A stretch of 64,000 bases of DNA from Enoplolaimus lenunculus (lineage: Eukaryota; Nematoda; Enoplea; Enoplida; Thoracostomopsidae). The notes under the pieces were generated by a model that saw only the letters and a program-made list of their open reading frames with translations, did no database searches and was not told where the DNA came from. The position numbers and the translations under genes are program-made. Positions 43,070 through 55,409 of this stretch are shown in pieces. The stretch is taken from contig JASANG010000972.1 of assembly GCA_030248215.1 (NCBI GenBank), forward strand, positions 17,486-81,485, read 5' to 3'. How positions within the stretch are numbered: the stretch's first letter is position 1; each line of letters opens with the position of its first letter.

Positions 43070-46000
43070 TGAAAGTACCAGTTCCCGAAATAGGCGAATT
43101 TCTTGCGGATACAGGAAGCGTTAAAAGTTTCTTACCTAAGTCATTCGCGCACGTTTATGCTCGCACCCGTAGCAAACAGTCTTTTTACGCTGCCAACAAT
43201 TCTCCCGTATCTACTTTTGGCTCGAGGACTTTAACATTTAGCATTCCACAGCTTAAGCAACAATTTTCTTGGAATTTTATAATAGCAGATGTGTCACAGC
43301 CAATCTTGGGATCCGATTTCTTGAGTAAGCATAATTTGGTTGTCGACTGCCGAAATGGCCGCATAATACAGAACAACAATGATACCATAATCACGGCTAA
43401 TGCCCATGAACCTCCTCTCATTACAAATCCGGAAGTCAGTTTAAGTGTCTTTTCGATTAATGAAACTTTCCATTGTGAACTTCGTAAAATTTTGAGCAAG
43501 TATTCGAAACTCTTCGATAAGGTATCTGCTGATGATGTAGTTCGACATAGTACGGTTCACCGTATCTTAACGAATGGGCTTCCTGTTTTCACTAAGCCAC
43601 GACGGCTTTTCGGCCCAAAACTTGAGATTGCTAAAAAATCAACGGAGGACCTTGAAAAACGAGGCGTGGTATTTCGCGGTGAATCTCCTTGGGCGTCGGC
43701 TTTGCATATGGCGCCAAAGGCAGATAGTGTAACTCCTTGGCGTCCATGCGGTGATTACCGCCAGTTGAACAGAGTTACCATTCCGGATCGATACCCCATG
43801 CCGAATATTGCAGATCTAACAAACAAACTCGGTAATTGCAAAATTTTTTCCAAAATTGATTTAGTCTCAGCCTACCACCAGATACCGGTCGCAACTGAGG
43901 ACCAAGCCAAAACTGCAATAACAACTCCTTTTGGTCTTTTCATTCACAGGCGTATGCCGTTTGGCCTGCGCAACGCAGCACAGACTTTCCAACGTCTCAT
44001 AGACGTTGTGTTACATGGTTGTCCTTTTGCAATTGCCTACTTGGACGACATTATCATAGCGAGCGAAAATATTCCGCAGCATCTAACACATTTATGCAAA
44101 GTATTCGAGCGGTTAGTGTCTAATGGTTTGCGTCTGAAACTAGAAAAATGTGAGTTTTTAGTAACCGAAACCACTTTCATTGGGTTTGAAATTTCTTCTA
44201 GAGGATTTCGTCCAATTACCGCCAAACTGGATACCATTAATAGGTTCGAGAAGCCAGCCACTGTTAGGGGCTTAAAACGTTTTATTGGCATGTGTGCTTT
44301 TTATCACCGCTTTATCCCAAAATTTTCGGAAATAGCGGCTCCGCTTACGGACTTAACACGAAATGTTAAAGAAAAGTCTAAGCAAAACTTAATTTGGAAT
44401 GATGTAGCTGAGAAAGCATTTGCAAGTCTTAAAGAAGCCTTGCAGCGTAGTCAAACCTTATGCTTCCCAGTTGAAAACGCAACTCTTGAATTGACCACTG
44501 ATGCATCCAATGTCGCTATTGGTGCTGTCCTCAATCAGGTTCATAATGGGCAACGAAAACCGTTGTCATTTTTTTCACGCAAGCTTTCGGAGGCTGAGAG
44601 AAAAAAATCTACTTTTGACCGAGAACTTCTAGCAATCTATTCATCGCTTAGACATTTTAATTGGTTGCTGGGAACAGAGTTCACCATCAGGACTGATCAT
44701 AAACCCTTAGTACATGCTTTAGGTATGAGAAATGCCACTCCGCAACCATCCCGATGGCTCTCATATATATCTGAGCATAACTGCACTATTAAGCATGTTT
44801 CGGGTTCTGACAACATTGTTGCGGACGCACTCTCGCGTTCGTCCTGTTCGTCCGTCAGTTCTGAAAGCGACAAGGCAATTGCTATCGCTCAATTACAGGA
44901 CGAAAATCTTCAACGTTTTTTCAAGGCTACTTCGTTACCTCTTAAGACTTTAATGGTTGATGGTAAAGCACTAGTTTGTGACGCTAGTACCGCTGTTACT
45001 AGACCATATGTTCCCTCCTTTATGCGCCGCCAAATTTTTCAGGAAATCCATAACATTGCTCACACTGGTTCTAAATCGACCTTGCGCACAATAGCGCAGC
45101 GGTTCATTTGGCCAGGAATGAATAAAGAAGTCAAATTGTGGTGTAAAATGGGCCAAGAGTGCCAAGCTAGTAAGATTGGTCGTCATACACGAGCCCCTGT
45201 AGGAAATATACCAACCTCTGGCAGGCTAGATACTGTACATATCGATATAGTGAGACCTCTACCACGTTCCAACAACCGTTCTTATCTATTAACCATAGTA
45301 GATCGGTTTACAAGATGGCCAGAGGTCATCCCAATTTCTGACATGGCAACTGTTACTATAGTTAACGCGTTCATCAATACATGGGTCAGTCGTTTTGGCG
45401 TACCTCGGGTATTAATCTCAGACCGCTGCTCCCAATTTGAATCAGCCGTTTGGTACGAGTTAATGCAAAAATTAGGGATTTCACGGAAAAGAACAACTGC
45501 TTATCATCCGGCCTGCAATGGCGCGGTGGAACGGTTCCATCGTACATTGAAGTCTGCACTTCGGGCAAAATGCGATACTAATAATTGGACAACACACTTA
45601 CCACTAGTACTTTTAGGCTTGCGTTGTGCAATTAACGAACTTGGGATCTGCCCAGCATGGGTCCTATATGGTAAATCATTGGACCTACCAGGTTATTTTT
45701 TCACAGCAGATACACCTGAATGCCCAAATTTTTCAAATCATTTCTTAGAATCCTTATTTTCGGGTGTTAAAAAATTTTCGGCTCCTATACGTAACCACCG
45801 AGTACAGTGCTATGTTCCTAAAGACCTACAATCGTGTGAATTTGTATGGATTAAAAACACAACTCCTCGCAACACTCTTGAACCCCGTTATTCTGGCCCG
45901 CATAAGGTCCTGTCCCGAGACGGAAAAACGGTTACAATCTATCAACAAGATGCTACAAACAGAGTCTCAGTTGATCGTGTCAAACCGGCATACCTTTTTA

Positions 46001-46476
46001 CCATTCCGGAAGATGGTTCCAAAAACCCCAGTTTCAACGAAAATCCTAGTAACCCTGATTATCTCAGACCTTGTCTTAAATCACGGCTCGTAAATTATGT
46101 TGCATTTGACACTGCAACCCTACCTTCTGGTAAGATCGTTAATGCCAAAGTCCGTAATTATCCGTTATGGCCAGCTCGCATAGTTAATATCGCAGCTACC
46201 CCACTCGAGTTTAGTAAACAACCTAGTGGTACCCATCCGGTTCAATTTTTTCACACCAATCGTTTTGCTTTTGTTAAATTTTCTAATATTTGCCAATTTA
46301 CCTGGTGTGAACATACCAATCATGCTGGATTGCGCCATGCTCTGCGGTTGGCAGAAAAAGCTTTAGATAATGACACATCGTGCATTGAAAAAACGGTTAC
46401 ACTTTGTTCCCACCTTTCACGTTTTAAAAAACGGGTTACTTTTTACTCAGACAACGAATCCCTATTTTTAAAATAG
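43070..46476 (+). CDS. pol: Pol of the Ty3/CsRn1 element: protease, reverse transcriptase, RNase H, integrase
   Basis: Protease around FLADTGSVKSFLP (about 43098). Reverse transcriptase at about 43600-44330, with FSKIDLVSAYHQIP, MPFGLRNAAQTFQR and YLDDIIIAS at 44038. RNase H from LTTDASNVAIGAVL to about 44850 with the IRTDHKPL block. Integrase at about 45010-45800, with its zinc-binding region, DIVRPL, RFTRWPEVIP and AYHPACNGAVERFHR, followed by a C-terminal part. The order protease-RT-RNase H-integrase is that of Ty3/Metaviridae. Confidence 0.88.
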
Positions 46477-46501
46477 CTCCGCTTCCTAAAGGAGGGGGTT
46501 A

Positions 46502-46728
46502 TGTGGCGCAAATATTTTGTACATTTGGCTATTAGGCCAATTTGAATATTGAGCGTAATTTCGTATATTTAAATTAGTTTGTGTAGCCAGAATATATATT
46601 TGGTTGTCAGTCACTTTAGTGGTGTGATGGAAACTTATTACTTTGTATGGCTGTGTTCGTTTTGTCTGGTTCTTTTTGGATTGTTATCTTCATATGTTAT
46701 TCTTAGGTGTATTTGCATTACCCTAATG
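46502..46728 (+). repeat. Right terminal repeat of the Ty3/CsRn1 element (shared 227 bp)
   Basis: TGTGGCGCAAATATTTTG to TTACCCTAATG, the same length as and nearly identical to 40211-40437. Its other end runs into the long repeat, and this junction is also present in the right palindrome arm. Confidence 0.8.
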
Positions 46729-47590
46729 CGACTTTATAACACTATGAACAGGAAATGTTCTGTAGTGTTGGAATCTACGCAAGGTCGAGAACAAAAAGGG
46801 GGACGATGTGAGCGAGGACGTAGCCGCAATTAGGGGCAAGGAGGAGATACCCAGCCCGAGGTGCTAGAATGAAGTGAGACACATAGTTGATCTCAAAGAA
46901 ATATAGCCCGGAGCAGCTTGACTTACGATTTTCCTTTCAGTGTTACCGTATAAGACGCTGCATAGCTTGCGCTTCGTAACTCATTATCTTGGTACATTGC
47001 GTAGTCGTAAGCCAAGTTTACACAAAGGGGGAAGGAAACCAAGGCAAGACGGAACGCACACATCGACCGTGTGGAAATTTACAGTCAGAATGTGTAGTGA
47101 CCCGGATTTTTAGCAAGCGAATACGGTTCTTGCCAGTATGAGAAATGCATCCGCTAGGTACATCCTTGCGTCCCTTGCTGTACCCCATCTTGATAAGCAA
47201 GCGCGTATCCCTCTAGTGGAGTACTATGACGCCCGAGATGTTACAGCCATCCTCAGAGCATGATTAATGGTTAGAATTCCTAACTTGTTTTGTATTGCAA
47301 ACATTTGGTGTTTTCGAAACTTCAGGGTGCAGTGACCCGTCGACAGAGATAGGTTTTCAAAACACTTCAGGGTTGTCGCTTTGAATTTTGAATCTTGCAG
47401 GAGAATAATTTGAGTCGGAGTGGCGTCCCGAGTTTTGACAAAAGATGGGTTTTCGATCCGAGTAAAATCTGTATAGGGGAGTCGATTTGTAGCAGAGGGA
47501 TAGGATTTTGATATGAGGGGACCTCGGGATGCCTGGTGGTAGAAATTAGGGACCGGACGAAGACTTAAGCAAAACAGCTCTAGTGCACAA
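46729..47590. other. Start of the long repeat, non-coding
   Basis: Mirrored at about 61880-62777. Open frames conserved between the arms (for example 47018-47200 and 62300-62482) are shared only because the arms are duplicates. No family is recognised. Confidence 0.5.
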
Positions 47591-48275
47591 AAATGCAAAA
47601 ATGTGAATTCCGAGATAGATTGTCAAAATTGGTACCATTCGACTCGGCCCGACGAGCTGGGCAATAAAAATACCCAGACTGTGGGTCAGAAACAAATAGT
47701 TCGGAAGTTAGGCCCAGAGAAAGTTTGAAATTTTGTGTGTATAATTTTACGGATTCTGAGGCGAAAAACGTCTAAACACGAATTTTTAGATACTCTGACC
47801 AAACCTTTACGATTCAATAGAGCTCGTCGCACTGAGCAATAAAAATACCCTGACCATGGGTCTGAAATCGTTCCTTCGAAAGTTATGGCCACCTTAAACT
47901 TGCAAAAATTTATTCGGAATCTGGAATCGAAACCCATACTGTCCGGCGTGGCTCATCGAACTGAGCAAGAAAACCACCCTGACTTGGGGTCTGCGACTCT
48001 TCGTTCAACAGTTAGGGGTCTTTTACGTTTTCGAAATTTTACGTGTATAATTTTACGGATCCGGGGTCGGAACACGCCAAAACACGAATTTCGAAACCCG
48101 AAGCTGAAACCCCTCCTATCCGATAGAGCTCGTTGAGCTAAGCAACAAAACCTCCCTGACCGAGGGCCGGCAATCATTCGCTCACGAGTTATGGCTATTT
48201 GTAGCTCTTGAAATTTTACGTGTAAAATTTAGCGGATCCGGGGTTGAAAATGCCAAAATGCAAATTTTACTATTG
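47590..48275 (+). repeat. Tandem repeat of about 160 bp, four diverged units
   Basis: Each unit has GAGCTCGTTGAGCTAAGCAA, AAAACCACCCTGAC, GAAATTTTACGTGTA and GGATCCGGGG-type blocks. Units start near 47640, 47815, 47945 and 48120; a further one at about 49600 lies beyond two MITE insertions. Mirror at 61200-61890. Units are also present in the diverged copy at about 33430 and 33640. Confidence 0.7.
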
Positions 48276-48317
48276 GACATTCGGACTAGTGCTATCCGAC
48301 GCCACTTTCTACGCTGA

Positions 48318-48975
48318 TGCGGGGTTCACGTTATAACCGGGGCAGCTTGGGACACGTTTTGTCCCTATTAGACTATTGGGTAACATTTTGTCCGCTTATA
48401 TACTCCATATCGTATTCATTATCAAGTGTAGGTCACCTTTTGTCCTTCAATATCATATGATATTCTACGTATTGTCAGCGAACATCATATGATATTTTTT
48501 CAAATGTCTGATTACTTGATGTAACATACCCAAGTTGTCCTGTTGAATATCATATGATACTAGAATTTGAAATTTGAATTTTTCAATTATGACACTGTTT
48601 TTCTAAGCGGTTTTGCGTCGGAAATAAATTTGCAGACGTGTATTTGGTATTATAAGCACAGCTGTGCCTCTGCCGTGAAACTTTCCATTAATTTATTAGC
48701 ACACTAATATTACACTTTCCCGCTGAATATCATATGATATTCGTTGTAATTTTGGAATATCATATGATATTCGCATAATTGTCACTCAGTATCACGTGAC
48801 ATACCGACTCTTGTACACATTGATCTTCTGAGCGTGATGGTTTGTAAGTAAATGTCATATGACATTCGAGTTTTGTCTGTTCACCCGATACGAGTGCTCG
48901 AATTTTAACGTTGACGTCGAATCAACATGGGACAAACCGTGTCCCGCCTGCCCCGGTCATAACGTGAATCCCGCG
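48318..48975. mobile_element. MITE with CATATG palindromes, copy 2
   Basis: 658 bp, ends TGCGGGGTTCACGTTATAAC and CATAACGTGAATCCCGCG, flanked by TGA on both sides. The interior has at least six ATATCATATGATATT-type palindromes. No coding. Confidence 0.85.
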
Positions 48976-48996
48976 TGAGTAAGAAAACCACCCTAA

Positions 48997-49487
48997 TGGG
49001 TCATCCACGTTAAAATGCACGCGCAGATGTAATAAATGTTGCACCCACCCCATTAGGAACAGCATAAAAGTACACATACTAGCTGGAGGCAAGGTACAGT
49101 TTCATAGCTGTACTAACATAGTGTTAATTGTCTAGACTCTGACGGAGGGGACTCTGGATAAATGCATGTTGTCTGTAGGATGTCAGGACATTACGTTAGC
49201 ACATGCGCACACATTTAAAAAGACACGCTGTGCACACATATTCACACTAAACATTAAACGCAAAAAATGGAGTCCCTTCTGAGGGACTATGGACAATAAC
49301 AGTTCCCGATAATGATGTCAAGACAAGTATATATTTAGGACTAGAGCATATTCATTGTCTAAAGGTTCAGACAATGACATATTGACATCTCAGACAGTGT
49401 ATAAACAGAGCGGGTAGGGACAACGTGGGCACCCAAAAGGGAGGTACATTTTTTACAATCTGCGTGTGTTTTAACGTGGATGACCCA
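48997..49487. mobile_element. Second MITE family, TAA target duplication
   Basis: 491 bp with inverted ends of about 40 bp (TGGGTCATCCACGTTAAAA; right end TTTTAACGTGGATGACCCA), flanked by TAA at 48994-48996 and 49488-49490. The interior holds two short inverted segments and no coding. The duplication fits PIF/Harbinger-type elements. It interrupts a unit of the 160-bp tandem repeat. Confidence 0.85.
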
Positions 49488-50639
49488 TAACCTGTGGTCT
49501 CAGGCTAACCGTTGAAAAGTTATGAGCTCCTGAGGTTTCGGAATCTCTACGTACAACTGTTTACGGATCTTAGGACAAAAATTGCAAAATCATGTTTTCC
49601 AGCACTTGGGGTTATGAGTGGTCTCATTACGTTCAGCGCATTGCGGGGAGCAATAAAACCACCCTGACCGATACCCGCAGACGATTATTTCGAAAGTTAT
49701 AAGCATTACAAACCTTTAGGATCTTACGTGTCAAGTATCTCACTTGACTGAGTACAAGCCACTGCCAAGTTTGTTAGCTGCATTAGTTACCTTTAACGGC
49801 AGGATAAGACTGATAGTACCTTTTATTATCAGGTTCAAATAAGATTATGGCGTATGAGTTGTAGCTTGGTTGTTTTATTCTGCAAATTCGCTGTAACCTT
49901 GTTCTTTCCAGTTTATGAGTTGGATGTGTCTTTGTTTCGTTATTTTGGATGTTTGCTAGTTGTATTGTGAATTTTTACTTGAACAATTTAGTATCTTTTA
50001 CCAGATATTCTGTCTAGGCAATTTGCAGAGTAGACGTTTTTGAACCCAAAAGAAAGCAGGAAATTCTGCACCTGTGCTTGTAATACCAATTTTAGAATGT
50101 ATCTCTCTTCGGTATGTGACCAGACCTGGCCTCGCTCTTAGCGTATTAGGCCATATTTATACGTTTAGCTCTTCGGTTACCCAGTTGGGTTTAAAATTAA
50201 TTACGAAACGGCTCGCAGCGCCCACCACCGGTTTCGTTAGGTTTATGCTCCATGTGACGGTATGTTTGAATAGGGGTGCATCACGAGTGCTGAGATTATT
50301 TGGTACTAGTATATTTCTTGTAGTTTTATTTTTCGGTTTTAATTTTTCTTTGCTACTTGCGATTTATTATTTGGTTCCCCTATGTATTGTAGGTTTCGAA
50401 AAGCTGGCAGAACCCCTTCTTATTGCTCGTTTTGGTTAAGAATACTATAGAAAACGAGATGTCACACTCAAAAGGGAGGGTGACTTGGCGTTGAAAGTCA
50501 TGCGTGCGTACCGATGGGTAGTAAAAATTACCAGGCACTCAAACCTAAGTCTGGTGATGTCAAATTTCTAGCATTTCCCTCGCTTGAATCATGGATACAC
50601 CAATATTTCGGCGCGACCCCTTTTTGTGATGGACAGTCA

Positions 50640-50960
50640 ACCTTACACGTAAATTTTAACCGTCCAATCACCGCGCACCGGTTATAACGATTGAATTTTT
50701 TTATTGGCTCTTTGCAGCCGATTTCCGTAACCAAAAGTATCGCACCTCGCCGTGTCTGTTTTGTGCTGTTTCATTGGCTCTTTGCAGCTGTTTCACAATA
50801 GTCAATAGTATCATTTTTGGGCGCGTCTGTTCTGAGCCTTTCATTGGCTGAATACGAAACCCAATCACCTGGGGCCTGGAAGGGGTATATGAGAGCAGTG
50901 CACGGGCTGCATTTTCAGTTTAGTTTCAATTTCTTAAATTTTAACAGATTTTTCAGTCGC
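50640..50960 (+). promoter_or_regulatory. Promoter-like block of the long repeat (left arm)
   Basis: Three ATTGGCT boxes (CCAAT in reverse) at about 50701, 50771 and 50840, plus CCAATCACC, stand before GGGTATATGAGAG at 50882. About 30 bp downstream is TTTTCAGTTTAG, a TCAGT-type initiator. A conserved leader with GTGCACTGTATGGCGACAC follows. The same order exists in the diverged copy. Mirror at 58540-58860 on the minus strand. Confidence 0.55.
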
Positions 50961-51808
50961 GAGCTACAGCCGCGACAGCAAACCGGTTTCTACGGTGCAC
51001 TGTATGGCGACACGGGTACTTGGGGAAATTCGGAGAGCTGCATTAAAACGTCAGGGACAGGTGGGTATAAGATATGCGCGTAGAGCGCTATAGGACTAGG
51101 TTTAGGAGAACAGTGGGGCCCAGCTAGGACTACTCAGTTTCGCAAAGGGGGTGCGGATTAATTTTTGGACCTGAATTTCCCTGTAGTTGGCGACAACACA
51201 GGTTCTTAAATTTAATTTGGTCTCAAATTTTGGGGGTTCATACGTAGTTTGTGAAACTCACAAAATTGCTTAAAAATCCCAGTTAGCAGCATTTTGCAAA
51301 TGTGACCATCTTGGGTCGAGCTGTGTGATTGTCAACCGTGACGGGAAGGCCAAAACAGCCTAATGCTAAGCACTTAGGACATGTCTGACAAAAGAGCCAA
51401 GCCCTAGTCATGCAAGAAATTTTCCGGTTTGCCCCGTGACTTAAGTGGTGCTTGCCAGGCCCTATCTAGGATAGTAGCATGAGTTTACCCGCCTAGTTGA
51501 CAATTGAACTGCTGGACATGTGGCCCGTGTAAGCCTCGTAATTCAAAGAAAGACTATACAAAATTGTGTCATGAAACAGACGCAGTCAGAAACGTACTTA
51601 GCCGGTGCCTAGATTTAAAATCTGTCTTAGGACTCCCCATATACTCCTCTAGGATCCGTGGTACGCATGTGTGGTATTTCATACCTCAAATAAGTCACTA
51701 CCTCACTATCGAGCCCTAGCCACCCAGATGGTAAAACCAGGCCTTGAGGTGACCATGCAGATTAAGCAGGCTAATTTCTGAGCGCAACTCCAGGCTCACT
51801 CAATCTGA

Positions 51809-52482
51809 TGCGGGCTTCACGTTATAACCGGGGCAGGCGGGACACGGTTTGTCCCATGTTGATTCGACGTCAACGTTAAAATTTGGGCACTTATATCGGG
51901 TCAACAGACAAAACTCGAATGTCATATGACATTAGTTTACAAACCACCGCTCTCAAATGATCAATGTGTACAAGGGACGGTATGTCACGTGATACTGTGG
52001 GACATTCATGCGAATATCATGATATTCCAAAATTTCAACGAATATCATATGATATTCAGCGGGACAGTGTAACTTTTGTGTGCTAATAAATGAATGAAAA
52101 GTTGGACGGCAGAGGCACAAACGTGCTTTAAATACCAAATACATGCCTGCGAATCGTTACCGACACAAAATCGCTTAAAACCACAGCTTCATATTTCAAA
52201 AATTCATATTTCAAATTCTAGTATCATATGATATTCAACAGGACAATTTGGGTATGTTACCTCAACTATGCAGACATTTGAAAATATATCATATGATATT
52301 CGCAGACAAACCTCGAATATCATATGATATTGAAGGACAAAAGGTGACCTACACATGATATTAGCAGACAAATACGAATTTTTGAATACGATATGGGGTC
52401 TACAAGCAGACAAAATGTGACCCAATAGTCTAATAGGGACAAAACGTGTCCCAAGCTGCCCCGGTTATAACGTGAACCCGCA
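51809..52482. mobile_element. MITE with CATATG palindromes, copy 3
   Basis: 674 bp, ends TGCGGGCTTCACGTTATAAC and GTTATAACGTGAACCCGCA, with TGA at 51806-51808 and 52483-52485. Oriented opposite to copy 2 by its internal blocks. Confidence 0.85.
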
Positions 52483-52974
52483 TGATATGCCATCGGGCTC
52501 GATAGTTCATAAATTCCTCGGTTGAAGCACAACAAAATTCTATTCCCTAAGGCCTGATTAAATAACGGTAAGGTGGTTAGTCCACGTTCAAGTAGTCCCA
52601 GGTATGCAGCTTATTTTGTAAAATTGCTTAGTTAAATTCTGAAGCGCTATCCTTTCAGCAATTACTTAAACTACTTTTACTAGCTATCATTGCTATCAGC
52701 GCCCAGTGCAAAACAACGCGAAACTCAACCCATCGAATTTTGTCAGTTTGCATTCCAAATCTCCTAAGGTATACACTTGTTTAACTATGTAATGTTCTGT
52801 GTATCAAATATAGTAAATCAAACTTTAACCTTGTCCAATTCTGAACCTAGAGCACTCGTTCTACGTTCCTGGCTTAGAGCCATGGCTAAGAAAATTTTAG
52901 TTGTTTCAAGCACGAGAGGGAGAGAGCTAGAACTTCTCCGAATGTTTAATGAATTCCTGAAATTCGACTAAAAT

Positions 52975-53447
52975 AGTTTTGCTGTAAACTAGCCCTGGTT
53001 CTAACCCGCCGGCATCACTTATAAAATCCTAAAGGCTTGGATCGATCCGCCTTTTTTATAAGGGTCTCTGACAGTATGCTTTAAAATTCTTCAGGATCGT
53101 TTGGATCACCCGTGATACCAACCATCCTTAGAACATCAACCAAAGACCACGCTCATTCGGAAACCTGCACCTTGAAATTATTAACAGAAACCCTAACAGG
53201 CGACCCGTTTAATAAACGCGGTTTAGTCTCTATTGTCACGAGTGCGATTTATTGTCTTGCTAAGTGCGTATCGTCAGGACTTAGCCGTAAGGCGATTCGG
53301 AATTTTGGACTATCAAACCCCGATATCACGCCAGGGGGACCATCATTCTCTAGACACGTAGGCTTGTAAGGTAGATCCACGGCCAAGAACACCCGTTAAG
53401 GATACCACTCGGATTCGTCCGCAAAGGTACCCGTTGATCGCAACCGT
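52975..53447 (-). repeat. LTR-like terminal segment of the long repeat
   Basis: Read on the minus strand it begins TGTTACGGTTGCGATCAACG, contains a TATA-type CTTATAAAAAAGGCGG, and looks like a retroelement terminal repeat. It is conserved in the diverged copy (36656 downward) and in the right arm (56029 upward). No reverse transcriptase lies next to it. Confidence 0.4.
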
Positions 53448-54170
53448 AACAATATATGTCATAGTATTACAGCAAGCATAATAGTTTCACGTTTACAATG
53501 CTATTTCAAGTATATATGTCGTGTCGCTTTTTCTGATGACATGCTTACACTATATATTAATGTCGATAGTTAAGATATAAATCGCACCAGAACATTTATT
53601 AAATTTCCACCTTGTAATGACTAGAAAAAAACGATTTGCACGCTATAATTTCGCTGTGCATATATTTATCTGCTTATAGCTATATATAAAATATATGCTG
53701 GGCTAATGTTTGGGTGTAATAGTGTTCTGAGCATATCTGTAAACGTAAGTATGAGCTAAATGATATTAAGCCTGAAACTAAGCCTGCGTCAAACCAATAA
53801 AAATGTCTAAAGGCATTAGAAACTACTGACATTTTTATAAGTTCGAAAATGAATATGCCTGCATAGCAAACTGCTTATGTACAGCGCATGTGTATAAAAT
53901 AAGCACTAGACTGTGTATGGAAAACAAGTCACGTTATCTCTAAACTGTATAATAAAACATTGTCGAATCAAAAACTCATCTGAAAGCCAACAAAATCGAA
54001 GTCGAAGTAGTTTTCAAAAACCGACAGAAATAAAAACAATGACTACTGGCGCCGGAATTGAGACAGCTAATGCGTCTGTTATCGTTTGAGAACAAGCGCA
54101 TGGCCGGTCAAAAACAAAAGACACACCAAAAAATCACAACACAGAAACGCAACAGAGACACAGCGATTGA
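53448..54170. other. AT-rich inner part of the left arm, no gene
   Basis: Mirrored at 55065-56028 with one extra block in the right arm. The 28-bp piece TCGAATAAAAATTGGGGATG and following bases occurs both here in the spacer (54326) and, inverted, at about 55480. Confidence 0.5.
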
Positions 54171-55064
54171 ACTCAGCTATAAAAATCGGTGTTTTATAAA
54201 ATTCGAATAAAACGCCTTTATACAAATTGGAACGTTACCGAAAACACAAGTGAACGCTACCGAGTGGAAAGGGCAAAGAAGAGAATCAGGAAAGGTAGGG
54301 CTTAAGCAATAGAAAGGAAACAATCGAATAAAAATTGGGGATGGCGACAATTATTAACACAATGTAATATCTTAAGGTGTTGGGTATTCTGAATATAGAA
54401 CAGGACTCGTCGGTCCGGGTAAACGTTGTTAAGGCTGAAAGGCGCAGCGAAGCCCGGAAATCTTCCAAAACTCGTCTCTATGTATACTCCAAGCTTGCTG
54501 AAGAGACACATTTGACAAAGCAGAAAAAGAGCTAGTTTCAAGCACAGTGAGTAATAAACAAATCCGAACTATTGGGAAGAATAGCCGCAGGTTCCAAATC
54601 TAAATACTGGGTTGAAACTAATCATTTTGGTGAATCGAATGGCTCCGGCTGGGATTCAACTTGGTTGTTGAATGGTACCCAGTAATTGAAGTGAATCCAA
54701 TCGTTTGTGGGAATCTAATTGTTTGGCGAATCCGATCGTTTGGGGCTAATCGCATCGATTGTTTAAACCAAAGCGTTGAAGTGAATCCAATAGTTTGGGG
54801 GCTAATCGCATCGATTGTTTAAACCAAAGCGTTGAAGTGAATCCAATAGTTTGGGTGATTCTAATGGTTTAGGTGAATCCAATCGATGGAGTGAATCTAA
54901 ACGTTGGGCAGATCAAACCACTTGGGTCAATGCAATCATTTAGGAGAATCCATTAGTTAGAGTGATTCTAATTGTAGGGGTGAGAATAATCGCTGGGTCG
55001 AATTCAATTATTTAATTCTTGCGGTGAATCCAATAGCTCAACTGAATCTAAAAGCTGGAACAAA
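54171..55064. other. Spacer at the centre of the inverted duplication
   Basis: About 0.9 kb of sequence not shared between arms. The left part (54355-54420) matches 36846-36890 of the diverged copy, which shows that the left arm plus spacer is the original orientation. The right part is the GAATCCAATCG minisatellite. No gene. Confidence 0.75.
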
Positions 55065-55080
55065 TCCAATCGCTAGCTCT
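54610..55080. repeat. GAATCCAATCG-type minisatellite, block 4
   Basis: More than 20 degenerate units of the GTGAATCCAATCGTTTGGG type. A 56-bp segment (AATCGCATCGATTGTTTAAA and flanks) is repeated exactly at about 54735 and 54800. Confidence 0.75.
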
Positions 55081-55391
55081 GTTTCTGTCACAGAACGAAA
55101 CCCACACGATCCACGCCCCCGTTGTGATTTTTTGGTGTGTGCTTCACCCGACCACCCCCCCTGCTTGTTTTTGACCGGCCATGCGCTTGTTCGGTCAAAC
55201 GATAACAGACAAAAAAAAAAGAGAAGAAGCGGGGGCATTGCAGGCTGTCTCAATTCCGGCGCCAGTAGTCATTGTTTTTATTTTCTGTCGGTCTTTTGAC
55301 AAACTACTTCAACTTCGATTTTGTTGGCTTTCAGATCACACCACACAACACAAACAAACACCCAACACCACAACAACACAAAACCCCACCA

Positions 55392-55409
55392 CCCCCCCCC
55401 CCCCCCCCC
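55392..55409. repeat. Poly-C run of 18
   Basis: An uninterrupted C run inside the block that only the right arm has, next to CACAACAACACAAAACC. Prone to length error in sequencing. Confidence 0.85.

Larger units (their letters stand above)
40211..46728 (+). mobile_element. Ty3/Metaviridae retrotransposon, CsRn1 type, with an IMPACT domain and two 2A-like motifs
   Basis: Terminal repeats start TGTGGCGCA at 40211 and 46502 and agree closely over their first 227 bp. The primer-binding site TGGTGACCCCGACG (about 40549) is complementary to the 3' end of tRNA-Trp, as in the CsRn1 group. A purine tract (AAAGGAGGGGG) precedes the right repeat. Parts in order: an N-terminal region with hydrophobic stretches, a first 2A-like motif, an IMPACT domain, a second 2A-like motif, Gag with the CsRn1-type CHCC motif, and protease, reverse transcriptase, RNase H and integrase. 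It looks nearly whole, with about two apparent frame changes that could be either read-through sites of the kind the family uses or real breaks. The alike ends point to a young insertion. Confidence 0.88.
45503..54170 (+). repeat. Left arm of a giant inverted duplication
   Basis: Matches the right arm 55065-63979 in reverse complement over about 8.7 kb; coordinates of matched points add up to about 109,475-109,500. The match includes the end of the Ty3 integrase and its terminal repeat, tandem repeats at 47.6-48.3 kb, three MITEs, the promoter-like block and the LTR-like segment near 53.4 kb. By eye the coding part is about 99% alike and other parts a few percent diverged. The outer edge lies inside the Ty3 integrase region. 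Confidence 0.9.

Noticed and set aside
47885-48177. Paired open frames conserved in both palindrome arms (also at 61324-61616)
   Set aside because: Conserved only because the arms are recent duplicates; they fall on the 160-bp tandem units and drift in the older copy at 33.4 kb.
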